DNA of 19,266 bases from JAWVYT01 sp964605205 (GTDB taxonomy: Bacteria; Gemmatimonadota; Gemmatimonadetes; Longimicrobiales; RSA9): NCBI GenBank assembly GCA_964605205.1, contig CAZSBL010000059.1:1-19266 (forward strand). Reading direction: 5' to 3'. This document shows positions 6,005 to 14,194 of the stretch, piece after piece; the first letter of the stretch is position 1, and the number at the start of each line of letters is the position of its first letter. The position numbers and the translations under genes are program-made. The notes under the pieces are model-generated. The model had not been told where the DNA came from. It worked only from the letters and a program-made list of their open reading frames with translations, and did not search any database.

Positions 6005-6631
6005 ATGAGCGAACGCGACACGGAGGAGCGGATCCTGGACGCCGCCCACACGGTGTTCCTGAAACGGGGCACCACGGGGGCGCGGATGCAGGACGTGGCG
6101 GACGAGGCGGGGGTGAACAAGGCGCTCCTGCACTACTACTTCCGGAGCAAGGACCAGCTGGCGCAGGCGGTGTTCCGGCGTGCGGTGGGGGAGGTGCTGC
6201 CGCGGGCGATGGAGCTGCTGCGTTCGGATCGAGCGCTGGAGGGGAAGGTGAGAAGCGTCGCCGAGCTGTACGTGGACACGTTCCTGGCAAACCCGTACCT
6301 GCCGGGGTACATGCTGGGCGAGCTGACGCACCACCCGGAGCGGGTGCAGGAGACGTTCGCGTCGCTGGCGGGGATGGAACTGGAGCGTCTCGGTGAAGCG
6401 GTCCGGTCGATCATCGACGGTCAGATCGCGGCCGAAGCGGAGGCCGGCCGCATGGTGGAGATCCCGGCGGAGGACTTCCTGATCAACCTGGTGTCGATGA
6501 CGATCTTCCCGTTCGCCGCCCGTCCGCTGCTGCGGGTATTGCTGGGGGTGGACGATGCGGGCTTCGACGAGCTGATGGAGGCGCGCCGTGAGCGCGTGCC
6601 TGCCTTCTTCCTGAACGCACTGCGACCATGA
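6005..6631 (+). CDS. TetR-family transcriptional repressor
   Basis: The 208-residue protein has an N-terminal TetR DNA-binding domain: a first helix, ERILDAAHTVFLKRGTTGAR, then the helix-turn-helix at about 26-50 (MQDVADEAGVNKALLHYYFR). The C-terminal part (about 60-208) is the variable ligand and dimer domain, with an ILINLVSM-like helix (FLINLVSMTIFPFAARPLL near 159-177) common in this class. It is the first gene of the efflux operon, and its TGA overlaps the next ATG by 4 bp. The ribosome site (GAGG) lies unusually close to the ATG, so initiation may be weak. By analogy with CecR (YbiH) next to ybhGFSR in E. coli, it probably represses its own operon until an exported compound binds. Confidence 0.93.
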   Translation: MSERDTEERILDAAHTVFLKRGTTGARMQDVADEAGVNKALLHYYFRSKDQLAQAVFRRAVGEVLPRAMELLRSDRALEGKVRSVAELYVDTFLANPYLPGYMLGELTHHPERVQETFASLAGMELERLGEAVRSIIDGQIAAEAEAGRMVEIPAEDFLINLVSMTIFPFAARPLLRVLLGVDDAGFDELMEARRERVPAFFLNALRP

Positions 6632-8031
6632 TTACGGAAACGGTGATGGCGGCCCTGCTGCTGGCGGGACCGCAGACGACGCTGGCGGTGCAAAGCCCGC
6701 CGGCCGGGGCACATCCGTCGCCCGGGTCGGGCCTGGCGGCGGATGGGGCGTGGCAGGATTCCGCGCTGACACTGCCGGAGGTGGTGGAATCGGCGCTGCG
6801 GACGCACCCCACGGTGGCGAGGGCGGAGGCCCGGCGCGACGCGGCGGTGGCGGCCGAGGGGCAGGCCCGTGCGGCGTGGCTGCCGACGCTGGCGACCACG
6901 GCGGTGGCCACCCGGTACCAGGAGCCGATGGTGGTGGCGCCGCTGCACGGATTCGATTTCACCGCCCCGCCCCGATTCGACGAGACGCTCTATCAGGGGC
7001 ATGCGTCGGCGGAGTACACGGTGTGGGACGGCGGTGGACGTAGCGCGCGGATCCGGGCATCGGAGGCGCTGGCGGCCGCGGCGGAGTCGGGGGTGGGCAC
7101 CGCCCGTGACCGGGTCCTGGCGGATGCCACCGCCGCCTATCTCTCGGCGCTGACGGCCACCGACGTGCTCCGGGCCCACGACCGGTGGGTGGGGGCGCTG
7201 GAGGAGGAGCGGGAGCGGGCCCGACTGCTGTTCGAGGAGGGGAAGACGGCCAGGCTGGCGGTGCTGCGCACGGAGGCGGCGCTGAGCCGTGCCCGGGCCG
7301 AGCGGGAGGCGGCGGACGAAGGGCTGCGGCTGGCCCGGCGTCGCCTGATCCGGGTCTCGGGGCTGGACCCCCTCCGGGTCCGGAGCGGTGCGCTGGTGGG
7401 CGTGGCGGTCGGGGACGAGAGGGTGCCGGACCGGGACGCGCTCGTGGCACAGGCCAGGGCGTCCAACCCGATGCTGGCGCAGGCGGAGCGCAGGGTGGCG
7501 GCGTCGGAGACGGGCGTGGCGGCCGCCCGGGCGTCGTACTGGCCGCGGGTCTCGCTCTCGGGCCGCTACAGCACGTTCGCCTCGGCCAGCACGGACCCGG
7601 TGGGCGAGTGGCAGGCGGGTGTGCGGGTGAGCTACCCGCTCTTCACCGGCGGCGCCCGGGGCGCGGGCGTGGAGCGGGCTGCGGCGGAGGCCGCGGCGGC
7701 CCGATCCGAGCGGGCGCTGGCCGAGGACGAGGTGGCGGACGCCGTGGACGCGGCGCTGCTGGCGTACCGGTCGGCGAGGGCGCGGGTGACGGCTCTGGAG
7801 GCGGCGGTGGAGCAGAGCGCGGAGGTGGCCCGGATCGAGGCGCTGGCGCTGGAGTCGGGTGCCGGGGTGCAGACGGACTACCTGCGGGCGGAGGCGGAGC
7901 TGGTGGAGGCCCGCTCGGGGCTGGCCGAAGCGAGGCACGCGGCGGTGCAGGCCCGGGTGCGGCTGGCGCAGGGCACGGGCACGCTGAGCGTGGAGTGGCT
8001 GGCACAGACGACGGAGAGGACGGAGCGATGA
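6628..8031 (+). CDS. TolC-type outer-membrane efflux protein
   Basis: The 467-residue protein has the duplicated outer-membrane-factor architecture. Two halves, about 48-250 and 255-455, each contain long coiled-coil helices (VARAEARRDAAVAAEGQARA in the first, ARVTALEAAVEQSAEVARIE in the second). Short beta segments separate them: LPTLATTAVATRYQ and SEYTVWDGG-like in repeat 1, WPRVSLSGRYSTF and VRVSYPLFTGG in repeat 2. The LF-x-GG and VWDGG turns are hallmarks of the family. The N-terminus is hydrophobic but has Glu and no basic residue ahead of its core, so the signal peptide is atypical; GTG 6643 or ATG 6646 would give a cleaner one. It is translationally coupled to both neighbours (ATGA overlaps) and should form the exit channel of the tripartite pump. 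Confidence 0.92.
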   Translation: MITETVMAALLLAGPQTTLAVQSPPAGAHPSPGSGLAADGAWQDSALTLPEVVESALRTHPTVARAEARRDAAVAAEGQARAAWLPTLATTAVATRYQEPMVVAPLHGFDFTAPPRFDETLYQGHASAEYTVWDGGGRSARIRASEALAAAAESGVGTARDRVLADATAAYLSALTATDVLRAHDRWVGALEEERERARLLFEEGKTARLAVLRTEAALSRARAEREAADEGLRLARRRLIRVSGLDPLRVRSGALVGVAVGDERVPDRDALVAQARASNPMLAQAERRVAASETGVAAARASYWPRVSLSGRYSTFASASTDPVGEWQAGVRVSYPLFTGGARGAGVERAAAEAAAARSERALAEDEVADAVDAALLAYRSARARVTALEAAVEQSAEVARIEALALESGAGVQTDYLRAEAELVEARSGLAEARHAAVQARVRLAQGTGTLSVEWLAQTTERTER

Positions 8032-9035
8032 GGCGACGGATCGGGGTTGTGGCGGTTGTGGTCATCGCCGCCGTGGTGGGCTGGCTGGCGCTTCGGAGCG
8101 GCAACGGCGCGGCCGGGATCGACGCCTCGGGCACGGTGGAGGCGACGGACGCGGACCTGGGCTTCAGCGCACCCGGCCGGGTGGCGGCGGTGACGGTCCG
8201 GGAAGGCGACCGGGTGAAGCGGGGTGACGTGCTGGCGCGCCTCGAGGCCTCGGAGCTCGAGGCACGGACGTCCGCAGCGGAAGCGCAGCTCGAGGCGGCC
8301 CGGGCGGCGCTGGCGGAGCTGGAGGCTGGCGCCCGGAGCGAGGACATCGCCCAGGCCCGAGCGGCGGAGTGGGCGGCGGCGAGGCATATGGAGGACGGGC
8401 GCCGGGACCTGGCCCGGGCCCGCACGCTGCACGAGGGCGGCGCCATCAGTCAGGAGGCGCTGGACAAGGCGGAGACGCGGTTCGAGGTGACCGGGGCGCA
8501 GCTGGAGCAGGCGCGGCAGCGGCTCCGGGCGCTGGAGACGGGTCCGCGGCAGGAGCGGATCCGGGCGCAGCGGGCCGCGGTGGCAGCGACCGAGGCGGCG
8601 GTCAGACAGGCCACGGCGGCGCTGGACAACACCGTGGTCACGGCGCCGTTCGACGGCCGGATCACCACGCGGCACCGGGACCCGGGCGAGACGGTGCAGC
8701 CCGGTCAGCCGGTGGTGACGCTCCTCGACCCGGAAGACCGCTGGGTCCGGATCTACGTGGCGGAAGACCGGATCGGCGCCGTCCGAATCGGGCAGCCGGC
8801 GGTGATCACGTCGGACACGTACCCCGACCGGGAGTACGGGGGCCGGGTGGTCTTCATCGCCCGGGAGGCCGAGTTCACGCCCCGGAACGTCCAGACCCGG
8901 GAAGACCGGGTGAAGCTGGTGTACGCAGTACGCGTGGAGATCACCGGCGACCCGGACTACGTCCTGAAGCCCGGCACGCCGGCGGACGTTCGGCTGGCGT
9001 CGGCGGTGGGCGGCGAGTCGGAGCGGGACAGCTGA
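8028..9035 (+). CDS. HlyD/YbhG-type periplasmic adaptor protein
   Basis: The 335-residue membrane-fusion protein has one N-terminal anchor (about 5-22, IGVVAVVVIAAVVGWLAL). A first half-lipoyl motif follows (about 38-72, GTVEATDADLGFSAPGRVAA then EGDRVKRGDVLARLE), then an alpha-helical hairpin rich in Ala, Glu and Arg (about 76-200), the second half-lipoyl motif (VTAPFDGRITTRHRDPGETV, about 204-223), and a beta-barrel domain. EFTPRNVQTREDR near 282-294 is characteristic of adaptors paired with YbhF/YbhS-type ABC exporters. It would bridge the inner-membrane ABC complex and the TolC-like protein. Its ATG overlaps the preceding stop (ATGA), and its TGA shares a base with the next ATG. Confidence 0.93.
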   Translation: MRRRIGVVAVVVIAAVVGWLALRSGNGAAGIDASGTVEATDADLGFSAPGRVAAVTVREGDRVKRGDVLARLEASELEARTSAAEAQLEAARAALAELEAGARSEDIAQARAAEWAAARHMEDGRRDLARARTLHEGGAISQEALDKAETRFEVTGAQLEQARQRLRALETGPRQERIRAQRAAVAATEAAVRQATAALDNTVVTAPFDGRITTRHRDPGETVQPGQPVVTLLDPEDRWVRIYVAEDRIGAVRIGQPAVITSDTYPDREYGGRVVFIAREAEFTPRNVQTREDRVKLVYAVRVEITGDPDYVLKPGTPADVRLASAVGGESERDS

Positions 9036-9958
9036 TGGCATCGGTCGAGGTCCGGGGGCTGACCCGGCGGTTCGGCCCGCTCACGGCGGTGGCCGACCTG
9101 TCGTGCGACGTGGCGGCCGGCGAACTGTTCGGGCTCGTGGGCCCCGATGGCGCCGGGAAGACCACCACGCTGCGGATGCTCGCCGGCGTGCTCCCGCCGT
9201 CGGCGGGCGACGCCATCGTCGCCGGCGTATCGGTGGCGAACGATCCCGACGCCGTCCGCCCGCACATCGCGTACATGGCCCAGCGGTTCGGGCTCTACGA
9301 AGACCTCACCGTGCGGGAGAACCTGGACTTCTACGCCGATCTCTACCGGGTGCCGAAGGCGGAGCGGCCGGCCCGCCGCGAGCGGCTCTACGCCTTCAGC
9401 AACCTGGCGGAGTTCGAGGACCGGCTGGCGGGCAACCTGTCGGGCGGGATGAAGCAGAAGCTGAGTCTCTCGTGCGCGCTGATCCACCGCCCCGACATCC
9501 TCCTGCTCGACGAGCCCACCTTCGGCGTGGACCCCATCAGCCGGCGGGACCTCTGGCTCATCCTCCACGAGATGGTGGCCGAGGGCGTGACCGTGATCGT
9601 CTCCACCGCCTACCTCGACGAGGCGGAGCGGTGCGACCGGGTGGCCTTCCTGCACCAGGGCCGGGCCATCGCGCTGGATGAGCCCGAGTCGCTCCAGCGC
9701 TCCATGCCCGGCGCGGTACTCGAGATCCGGGCCGACCGACCCCGGGCCGCCCGGGACGCGCTCCGCCGCTCCGACGCCGTGCGCCGGGCCACCCTCTTCG
9801 GTGAGATGGTCCACGCCGTGGTCGATGCCGACACCGGCGCCGCGGCCGTGCGCCGGACGCTCGACGCCGCCGGCATCGCCGTGATCGACATCCGGGACGT
9901 GGACGCCTCGCTGGAGGACGTGTTCATCGAGCGGGTGGCCGAGGGCGACCGTGGCTGA
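9035..9958 (+). CDS. ABC exporter ATPase 1 (YbhF N-half type, no H-loop His)
   Basis: The 307-residue nucleotide-binding subunit has Walker A GPDGAGKTT at 36-44, a Q-loop (YMAQRFGLYEDLT, about 80-92), an intact signature LSGGMKQ at 135-141, and Walker B with catalytic Glu (ILLLDEPTFGVDP, 155-167). The H-loop position reads STAYLDEAE, so Ala192 replaces the switch histidine. The C-terminal ~90 residues form a regulatory domain ending in SLEDVFIERV, common in ABC-2 drug exporters. It starts at the ATG sharing a base with the adaptor's TGA. Its own TGA (9956-9958) lies inside the first copy of an 18-bp tandem repeat shared with the start of ATPase 2. It probably pairs with ATPase 2 as a heterodimer. 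Confidence 0.94.
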   Translation: MASVEVRGLTRRFGPLTAVADLSCDVAAGELFGLVGPDGAGKTTTLRMLAGVLPPSAGDAIVAGVSVANDPDAVRPHIAYMAQRFGLYEDLTVRENLDFYADLYRVPKAERPARRERLYAFSNLAEFEDRLAGNLSGGMKQKLSLSCALIHRPDILLLDEPTFGVDPISRRDLWLILHEMVAEGVTVIVSTAYLDEAERCDRVAFLHQGRAIALDEPESLQRSMPGAVLEIRADRPRAARDALRRSDAVRRATLFGEMVHAVVDADTGAAAVRRTLDAAGIAVIDIRDVDASLEDVFIERVAEGDRG

Positions 9959-10949
9959 GGCGGGCTCCGCGGCTGAGGCGGGCTCCGCGGCTGAGGCGGG
10001 CTCCGCGGCTGAGGCGGGCTCCGCGGCGATCCGGGCCCGGGAGCTGACCCGGAAATTCGGCGATTTCATGGCGGTTGACGCGGTGACGTTCGACGTCCGG
10101 GAGGGCGAGATCTTCGGCTTCCTTGGTCCGAACGGCGCGGGCAAGACCACCACCATCAAGATGCTCATCGGGCTGCTGGCGCCCACGTCGGGCACGGCGG
10201 AGGTGGCGGGGCTGGACGTTGCGGGAGCGGGGGTCGAGCTACGGCAGCGGGTGGGGTACATGTCACAACGGTTCTCCCTCTACCTGGACCTGACGGTGGA
10301 CGAGAACATCGAGCTCTTCGGCGGACTCTACGGGGTCACCGGCGAGCGGTACGAGGAGCGACGGGAGTGGGTGCTGCGGATGGCCGGGCTCGAGGACCGG
10401 GCGGACCGGCTCACGGCGGAACTGCCGCTGGGGTGGAAGCAGCGGCTGGCGCTGGGGTGCGCGGTGATGCACGAGCCCCGGATCCTGCTCCTGGACGAGC
10501 CCACCTCCGGGGTGGACCCGCTGGCCCGGCGCCGGTTCTGGGACCTGATCGATGAGCTGGCGGCCCGGGGGACCACCGTGCTGGTCAGCACCCACTACAT
10601 GGAGGAGGCCGAGTACTGCCACCGGCTGGTGCTGATGAACCGGGGCCGGCTCATCGCCCTCGACGCGCCGGCGGCGCTGCGCGAATCGGTGGAGCTGCCG
10701 CTCTATCGGGTCCGGGTGGGGGAGCCCGCCCGGGCGGTGGCGGCGCTGCAGGACGCGCCGGGCGTGCTGGAAGCGGCCATGTTCGGCCGTACGCTGCACG
10801 TGCTCACGGAGACCGAGTCCGAGGCCCCGGTGAGGAAGGCGCTGGAGTCGGCGGGGCTGCGGCCCGAGTGGGTGGAGCGGTCGCGGCCGTCGCTGGAGGA
10901 TGTCTTCGTGGCGCTGGTCCGCCGCGAGGGCGGGGCGCGGGAGGGATGA
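9951..10949 (+). CDS. ABC exporter ATPase 2 (YbhF C-half type, degenerate signature)
   Basis: From the GTG at 9951 the product is 332 residues. It has a low-complexity AEAGSA x 4 tail (about 2-25), then an ABC domain: Walker A GPNGAGKTTT at 59-68, Q-loop YMSQRFSLYLDLT (about 103-115), Walker B ILLLDEPTSGVDP (178-190) and an H-loop STHYMEEAEYC with His215. The signature at 158-164 is LPLGWKQ, not LSGGxxQ. A C-terminal regulatory domain ends in SLEDVFVALV. The GTG overlaps the end of ATPase 1 by 8 bp and has no clear ribosome site, so reinitiation is likely. A start nearer the conserved IRARELTRKF segment cannot be excluded, but I find no better codon. In E. coli YbhF the two halves are one polypeptide. 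Confidence 0.92.
   Translation: MAEAGSAAEAGSAAEAGSAAEAGSAAIRARELTRKFGDFMAVDAVTFDVREGEIFGFLGPNGAGKTTTIKMLIGLLAPTSGTAEVAGLDVAGAGVELRQRVGYMSQRFSLYLDLTVDENIELFGGLYGVTGERYEERREWVLRMAGLEDRADRLTAELPLGWKQRLALGCAVMHEPRILLLDEPTSGVDPLARRRFWDLIDELAARGTTVLVSTHYMEEAEYCHRLVLMNRGRLIALDAPAALRESVELPLYRVRVGEPARAVAALQDAPGVLEAAMFGRTLHVLTETESEAPVRKALESAGLRPEWVERSRPSLEDVFVALVRREGGAREG
9954..10025 (+). repeat. Four perfect 18-bp tandem repeats at the ATPase 1/2 junction
   Basis: GCTGAGGCGGGCTCCGCG is repeated exactly four times (9954, 9972, 9990, 10008). In the ATPase 2 frame it encodes AEAGSA x 4. In the ATPase 1 frame each copy carries a TGA, so copy 1 ends ATPase 1. Copy-number change keeps both frames but alters the ATPase 2 N-terminal tail. 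Confidence 0.97.
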
Positions 10950-10962
10950 TGAGACGGAGTGC

Positions 10963-10968
10963 GGGAGG
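10963..10968 (+). promoter_or_regulatory. Ribosome binding site fixing the permease 1 start
   Basis: GGGAGG lies 6 bp before the GTG at 10975, which begins the conserved SWTRIRAMARKEW segment. It argues for that GTG over the upstream in-frame ATG at 10900, which lies inside ATPase 2. Confidence 0.7.
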
Positions 10969-10974
10969 TCCGCG

Positions 10975-12090
10975 GTGAGCTGGACGCGGATCCGGGCCAT
11001 GGCCCGCAAGGAATGGCTGCAGCTGAAGCGGGACCCGCGCAGCATGACGCTGGCGTTCATCCTCCCGGTGCTGATGCTCCTCTTCTTCGGGTACGCCATC
11101 ACCTGGGACGTAAAGGACCTGGACCTGGTGGTGCTGGACCAGGACCGAACGGCCCGGAGCCGGGCGCTGGTCGACGCGTTCACCGCCAGCGGCTACTTCA
11201 CCGTGGTGGAGCGGCTGGCGTCATACCAGGACGTGGACGGCGCGGTGGGCCGGGGCAACGCCGGCTCGGTGCTGATCATCCCGCCGGGCTTCTCCCAGGA
11301 TCTGGCCGCGGGCCGGGGCGCGCCGGTGCAGCTGCTCCTGGACGGCGCCGACGCAAACAGCGCCACCATCGCCTACAACTACGCCGACGCCATCGTGGAC
11401 CGGTGGTCCCGGGACGTGATCCTGGCGGGCCGGGCCATCACGATCCCCATCGAGGCCCGGGCCCGGACGTGGTACAACCCCACGCTGGAGAGCCGGAACA
11501 TGATCGTGCCCGGGCTCATCGCGGTGATCATGATGACCATCGCGGCCATGCTCACGGCGCTGACCATCGCCCGGGAGTGGGAGCGGGGCACCATGGAGCA
11601 GCTGGCATCCACCCCGGCCACGAAGATGGAGATCCTGATCGGGAAACTGATCCCCTACATCGGGATCGGCCTCGTGGACGTGGGGCTAATCGTGGTGACC
11701 GGACTGATCGTGTTCGGCGTGCCCTTCCGGGGGCCGGTGGTGGTCTTCTTCGCCCAGACGTTCCTCTTCCTGGTGGGCGCCCTCGGGCTCGGGATGCTGA
11801 TCTCGGCGGCGGCCAAGAGCCAGTTCCTGGCCACGCAGATCGCCCTCATCGCCACGCTCCTGCCGGCCATGCTCCTGAGCGGGTTCCTCTTCGAGATCGA
11901 GGCGATGCCCGAGGTGCTCCAGGCCGTCACCTACCTGGTCCCCGCCCGCTACTACGTCACGGTGGCCCGGGGAATCATGCTGAAGGGCGTAGGGCCGAGC
12001 GTGCTCTGGGTCCAGAGTGTGTTCATGATCGCGTTCGCCGTCATCGGGCTCGGGCTCGCTGCCCGCGTGTTCCGGAAGGAGGTGGCGTGA
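10975..12090 (+). CDS. ABC-2 type permease 1 (YbhS/YbhR-like)
   Basis: The 371-residue integral membrane protein follows the ABC-2 drug-exporter permease plan. It has a cytoplasmic basic N-terminus (RAMARKEWLQLKRDPRSM) and a first membrane helix at about 25-43 (LAFILPVLMLLFFGYAITW). A ~135-residue extracytoplasmic domain containing DQDRTARSRALVDAF follows. Five more helices fill about 180-367, including MIVPGLIAVIMMTIAAMLTA, the coupling segment REWERGTMEQLASTPATKME, and LLPAMLLSGFLFEIEAMP. The GTG start is set by GGGAGG. It sits 25 bp after ATPase 2 and shares the last base of its TGA with the next ATG. With permease 2 it should form the membrane pore of the exporter. Confidence 0.93.
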   Translation: MSWTRIRAMARKEWLQLKRDPRSMTLAFILPVLMLLFFGYAITWDVKDLDLVVLDQDRTARSRALVDAFTASGYFTVVERLASYQDVDGAVGRGNAGSVLIIPPGFSQDLAAGRGAPVQLLLDGADANSATIAYNYADAIVDRWSRDVILAGRAITIPIEARARTWYNPTLESRNMIVPGLIAVIMMTIAAMLTALTIAREWERGTMEQLASTPATKMEILIGKLIPYIGIGLVDVGLIVVTGLIVFGVPFRGPVVVFFAQTFLFLVGALGLGMLISAAAKSQFLATQIALIATLLPAMLLSGFLFEIEAMPEVLQAVTYLVPARYYVTVARGIMLKGVGPSVLWVQSVFMIAFAVIGLGLAARVFRKEVA

Positions 12091-13211
12091 TGGACTGGAC
12101 CCGGGTCCGACGCATGATCCGGAAGGAGCTCCGGCAGATCTTCCGGGACCCGCGCATGGGCCGGATCGTCTTTATCGCGCCGATCATCCAGCTGATCATC
12201 TTCGGCTATGCCGTGAACACCGACATCCGCCAGACGCCGCTCTACGTGGTGGACCACGACCGCACGGCCGAGTCCCGGCGCCTGGTGGACGCCTTCACCG
12301 CGTCCGGCTACTTCCAGATCGAGGGCCAGTCCCGCGATCCCGAGGCCATGGCCCGGGCGCTGGACCGGGGCGAGGTGATCGTGGGGATCGAGATCCCGGC
12401 GGACTACACCGAAGCGCTGCTGGCCGGCCGGGGCGCGATGGTCCAGATCCTGACCGACGGGAGCAACTCCAACACCGGTACCATAGCCCAGGGCAACGCG
12501 CTCCGGATCATACGGCACTACACCACCCGGAGGCTCCAGGCCTCCGGCCCATCGCTGTCCGCGGGCGTGGACCTGCGGATCCGGGCGTGGTTCAACCCCG
12601 AGCTGGCCAGCCGGGTCTACAACGTCCCGGCCGTGCTCGGCGTAATCGTGCTCCTCATGTCGGGGCTCCTGACCGCGGTGGCCGTGGTCCGGGAGCGGGA
12701 GATGGGCACGCTGGAGCAGCTGCTGGTCACCCCGATCCGCCCGGCCGAGCTGATCCTGGGGAAGACGCTGCCCATGGCGCTCATCGCCTCGATCCAGATC
12801 ATCCTGGTCACGCTGGTGGCGATCTTCTGGTTCGACGTCCCCTTCCGTGGCAGCCTCCTGGCCCTGGTGCTGGCCGCCGTGATCTACATCGTCAGCGGGC
12901 TCTCCTTCGGGCTCCTGATCTCCACCCTGGCCCGCACCCTCCAGGAAGCGCTCATGGTCATGTTCCTCTTCTTCATGCCGGCCATCATCCTGAGCGGGTT
13001 CATGTTCCCCATCTTCACCATGCCCGAGATCTTCCAGTGGCTCACCTACATCAATCCCATCCGCCACTTCCTCGAGATCATCCGCCCGATCTTCCTGAAG
13101 GGCGCCGGCGTGTGGGAGCTCTGGCCGTCGTACCTCTACCTGCTCGCCATCGCCGCCGCGGGATTCGCGGGGGCGAGGGCGCGGATCGGGAGGACGGGGC
13201 TGGTCGGGTAG
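12090..13211 (+). CDS. ABC-2 type permease 2 (YbhR/YbhS-like)
   Basis: The 373-residue protein is clearly homologous to permease 1. It shares the N-terminal RKELRQIFRDPRMGRI segment, a first helix (IVFIAPIIQLIIFGYAVNT), the DHDRTAESRRLVDAFTASGY stretch in the external domain (nearly identical to permease 1), the coupling region REREMGTLEQLLVTPIRPAE, and the PAIILSGFMFPIFTMPEIF helix. Six membrane helices are expected. The ATG overlaps the TGA of permease 1 by one base. It is the last gene of the operon. The pair looks like an old duplication that has since diverged, consistent with a heteromeric transporter (two different permeases, two different ATPases). Confidence 0.94.
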   Translation: MDWTRVRRMIRKELRQIFRDPRMGRIVFIAPIIQLIIFGYAVNTDIRQTPLYVVDHDRTAESRRLVDAFTASGYFQIEGQSRDPEAMARALDRGEVIVGIEIPADYTEALLAGRGAMVQILTDGSNSNTGTIAQGNALRIIRHYTTRRLQASGPSLSAGVDLRIRAWFNPELASRVYNVPAVLGVIVLLMSGLLTAVAVVREREMGTLEQLLVTPIRPAELILGKTLPMALIASIQIILVTLVAIFWFDVPFRGSLLALVLAAVIYIVSGLSFGLLISTLARTLQEALMVMFLFFMPAIILSGFMFPIFTMPEIFQWLTYINPIRHFLEIIRPIFLKGAGVWELWPSYLYLLAIAAAGFAGARARIGRTGLVG

Positions 13212-13235
13212 CGCGCTCGAAGCCAGCGCAGCCGA

Positions 13236-13332
13236 GCGCCCTCCGGGCGCGTGACCGCACGATGGGGGGCGATCTGGCCAGGCTGGGTTCGCGGCGGAAG
13301 ACGCAGGTTTAGCGGGCCGCGATCGAGCCCGC
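13236..13332. terminator. Candidate bidirectional terminator hairpins between convergent genes
   Basis: Between the permease stop (13211) and the convergent HD gene stop (13334) are two GC hairpins: GCGCCC-TCC-GGGCGC (13236-13250) and GCGGGC-N9-GCCCGC (13312-13317/13327-13332). Neither has a good T tract on either strand, so termination is inferred mainly from position. Confidence 0.35.
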
Positions 13333-13333
13333 C

Positions 13334-14194
13334 CTACAGCTTGAACCCGCGCAGCAGCCGCTTCTCCTTCTCCCCCTCGATCTCGGCCTCGAGCTCGATG
13401 TACTCCTCGAGTCCGCTCCCCTTGAGCTTCTCCCGGAAGAGCTGGTCGAGCTGGAAGACGCCGGCGGAGTTGGTCATCTCGATCACCAGCCGGATCGGCT
13501 TCTCCGTCCCCTCCTGGATGTGGACCTGCTCGATGGCGGCGGCCGAGACGGAGTGGATGCTGGCGGCGCTCTCCCTCTCGAACGGGATCCGGGAGCGGCC
13601 CTTGGCCATGTCCAGCGCGTCGGCGATCCGTACGATCCCGGCCTCCAGGGTGAGCGGCGTGCCGCCGGAGCGGTGGGCGATGATGGCGTGGAGGATCTCG
13701 CTCCGCATGATGGCCGCCTCGGCCGCGTCGTATTCCTCGGCCAGAAGCTCCTCGAGCTTCTTCTGGGCCACGAAGAGGGAGTACGCCTCGTGGTCCACCC
13801 GATGGATGGACATGCCCAGGTCGTGGCAGAGGGCGGCCAGGGCGACGACCACTTCGCCGTCCTCCACGGCGAACCCGTGGTCCTTCACGATCCCGGGCTC
13901 CACGTCGGCCTTCAGCAGGAGCCGGAGGAGCCGCACGGCGATGTTGGTCACGATCTTCACGTGCACCGGGCCGTGGTCGGTCATCCCGAGGCGGTTGATG
14001 GCCGTGACGTTGGCCGCCGTCCAGAGGGCGTAGAGCTCGTCGTCCGCGTTGACCCGGTCGAGGATCCGGCCGAGGCGGTCGTTGTCCCGGGTCGGGACCC
14101 GGATCTCGACACGGCGCTCGAGGCGCTCCGCGAGGGTACGGGGAAAGTCGTCGTCGGACTCGATCTGGTCCGGGACCTCGAGCTCGTCGCTCAC
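13334..14194 (-). CDS. HD-domain metal-dependent phosphohydrolase
   Basis: The 286-residue soluble protein carries an HD-superfamily core: His74 in MTDHGPVHVK, the His124-Asp125 doublet in ALCHDLGMSIHRVDHE, His174 in IIAHRSGG, and Asp192/Asp195 in IVRIADALDMAKGR. These residues fit a divalent-metal phosphohydrolase site. The C-terminal ~80 residues are charged and partly helical, ending in RLLRGFKL. The start is GTG at 14194, within a GTGA that overlaps the purK stop, so it is translationally coupled to purine genes. HD enzymes of this type act on nucleotides, cyclic nucleotides or alarmones. The substrate cannot be read from the sequence. It could equally be an RNA- or nucleotide-turnover enzyme unrelated to purine synthesis. 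Confidence 0.88.
   Translation of the reverse strand: MSDELEVPDQIESDDDFPRTLAERLERRVEIRVPTRDNDRLGRILDRVNADDELYALWTAANVTAINRLGMTDHGPVHVKIVTNIAVRLLRLLLKADVEPGIVKDHGFAVEDGEVVVALAALCHDLGMSIHRVDHEAYSLFVAQKKLEELLAEEYDAAEAAIMRSEILHAIIAHRSGGTPLTLEAGIVRIADALDMAKGRSRIPFERESAASIHSVSAAAIEQVHIQEGTEKPIRLVIEMTNSAGVFQLDQLFREKLKGSGLEEYIELEAEIEGEKEKRLLRGFKL

Noticed and set aside
7185..8027. Long Gly-rich N-terminal extension in the frame of the adaptor protein
   Set aside because: It is an off-frame reading of the TolC-like gene. The ATG at 8028 with ATGA overlap starts a proper anchor helix.
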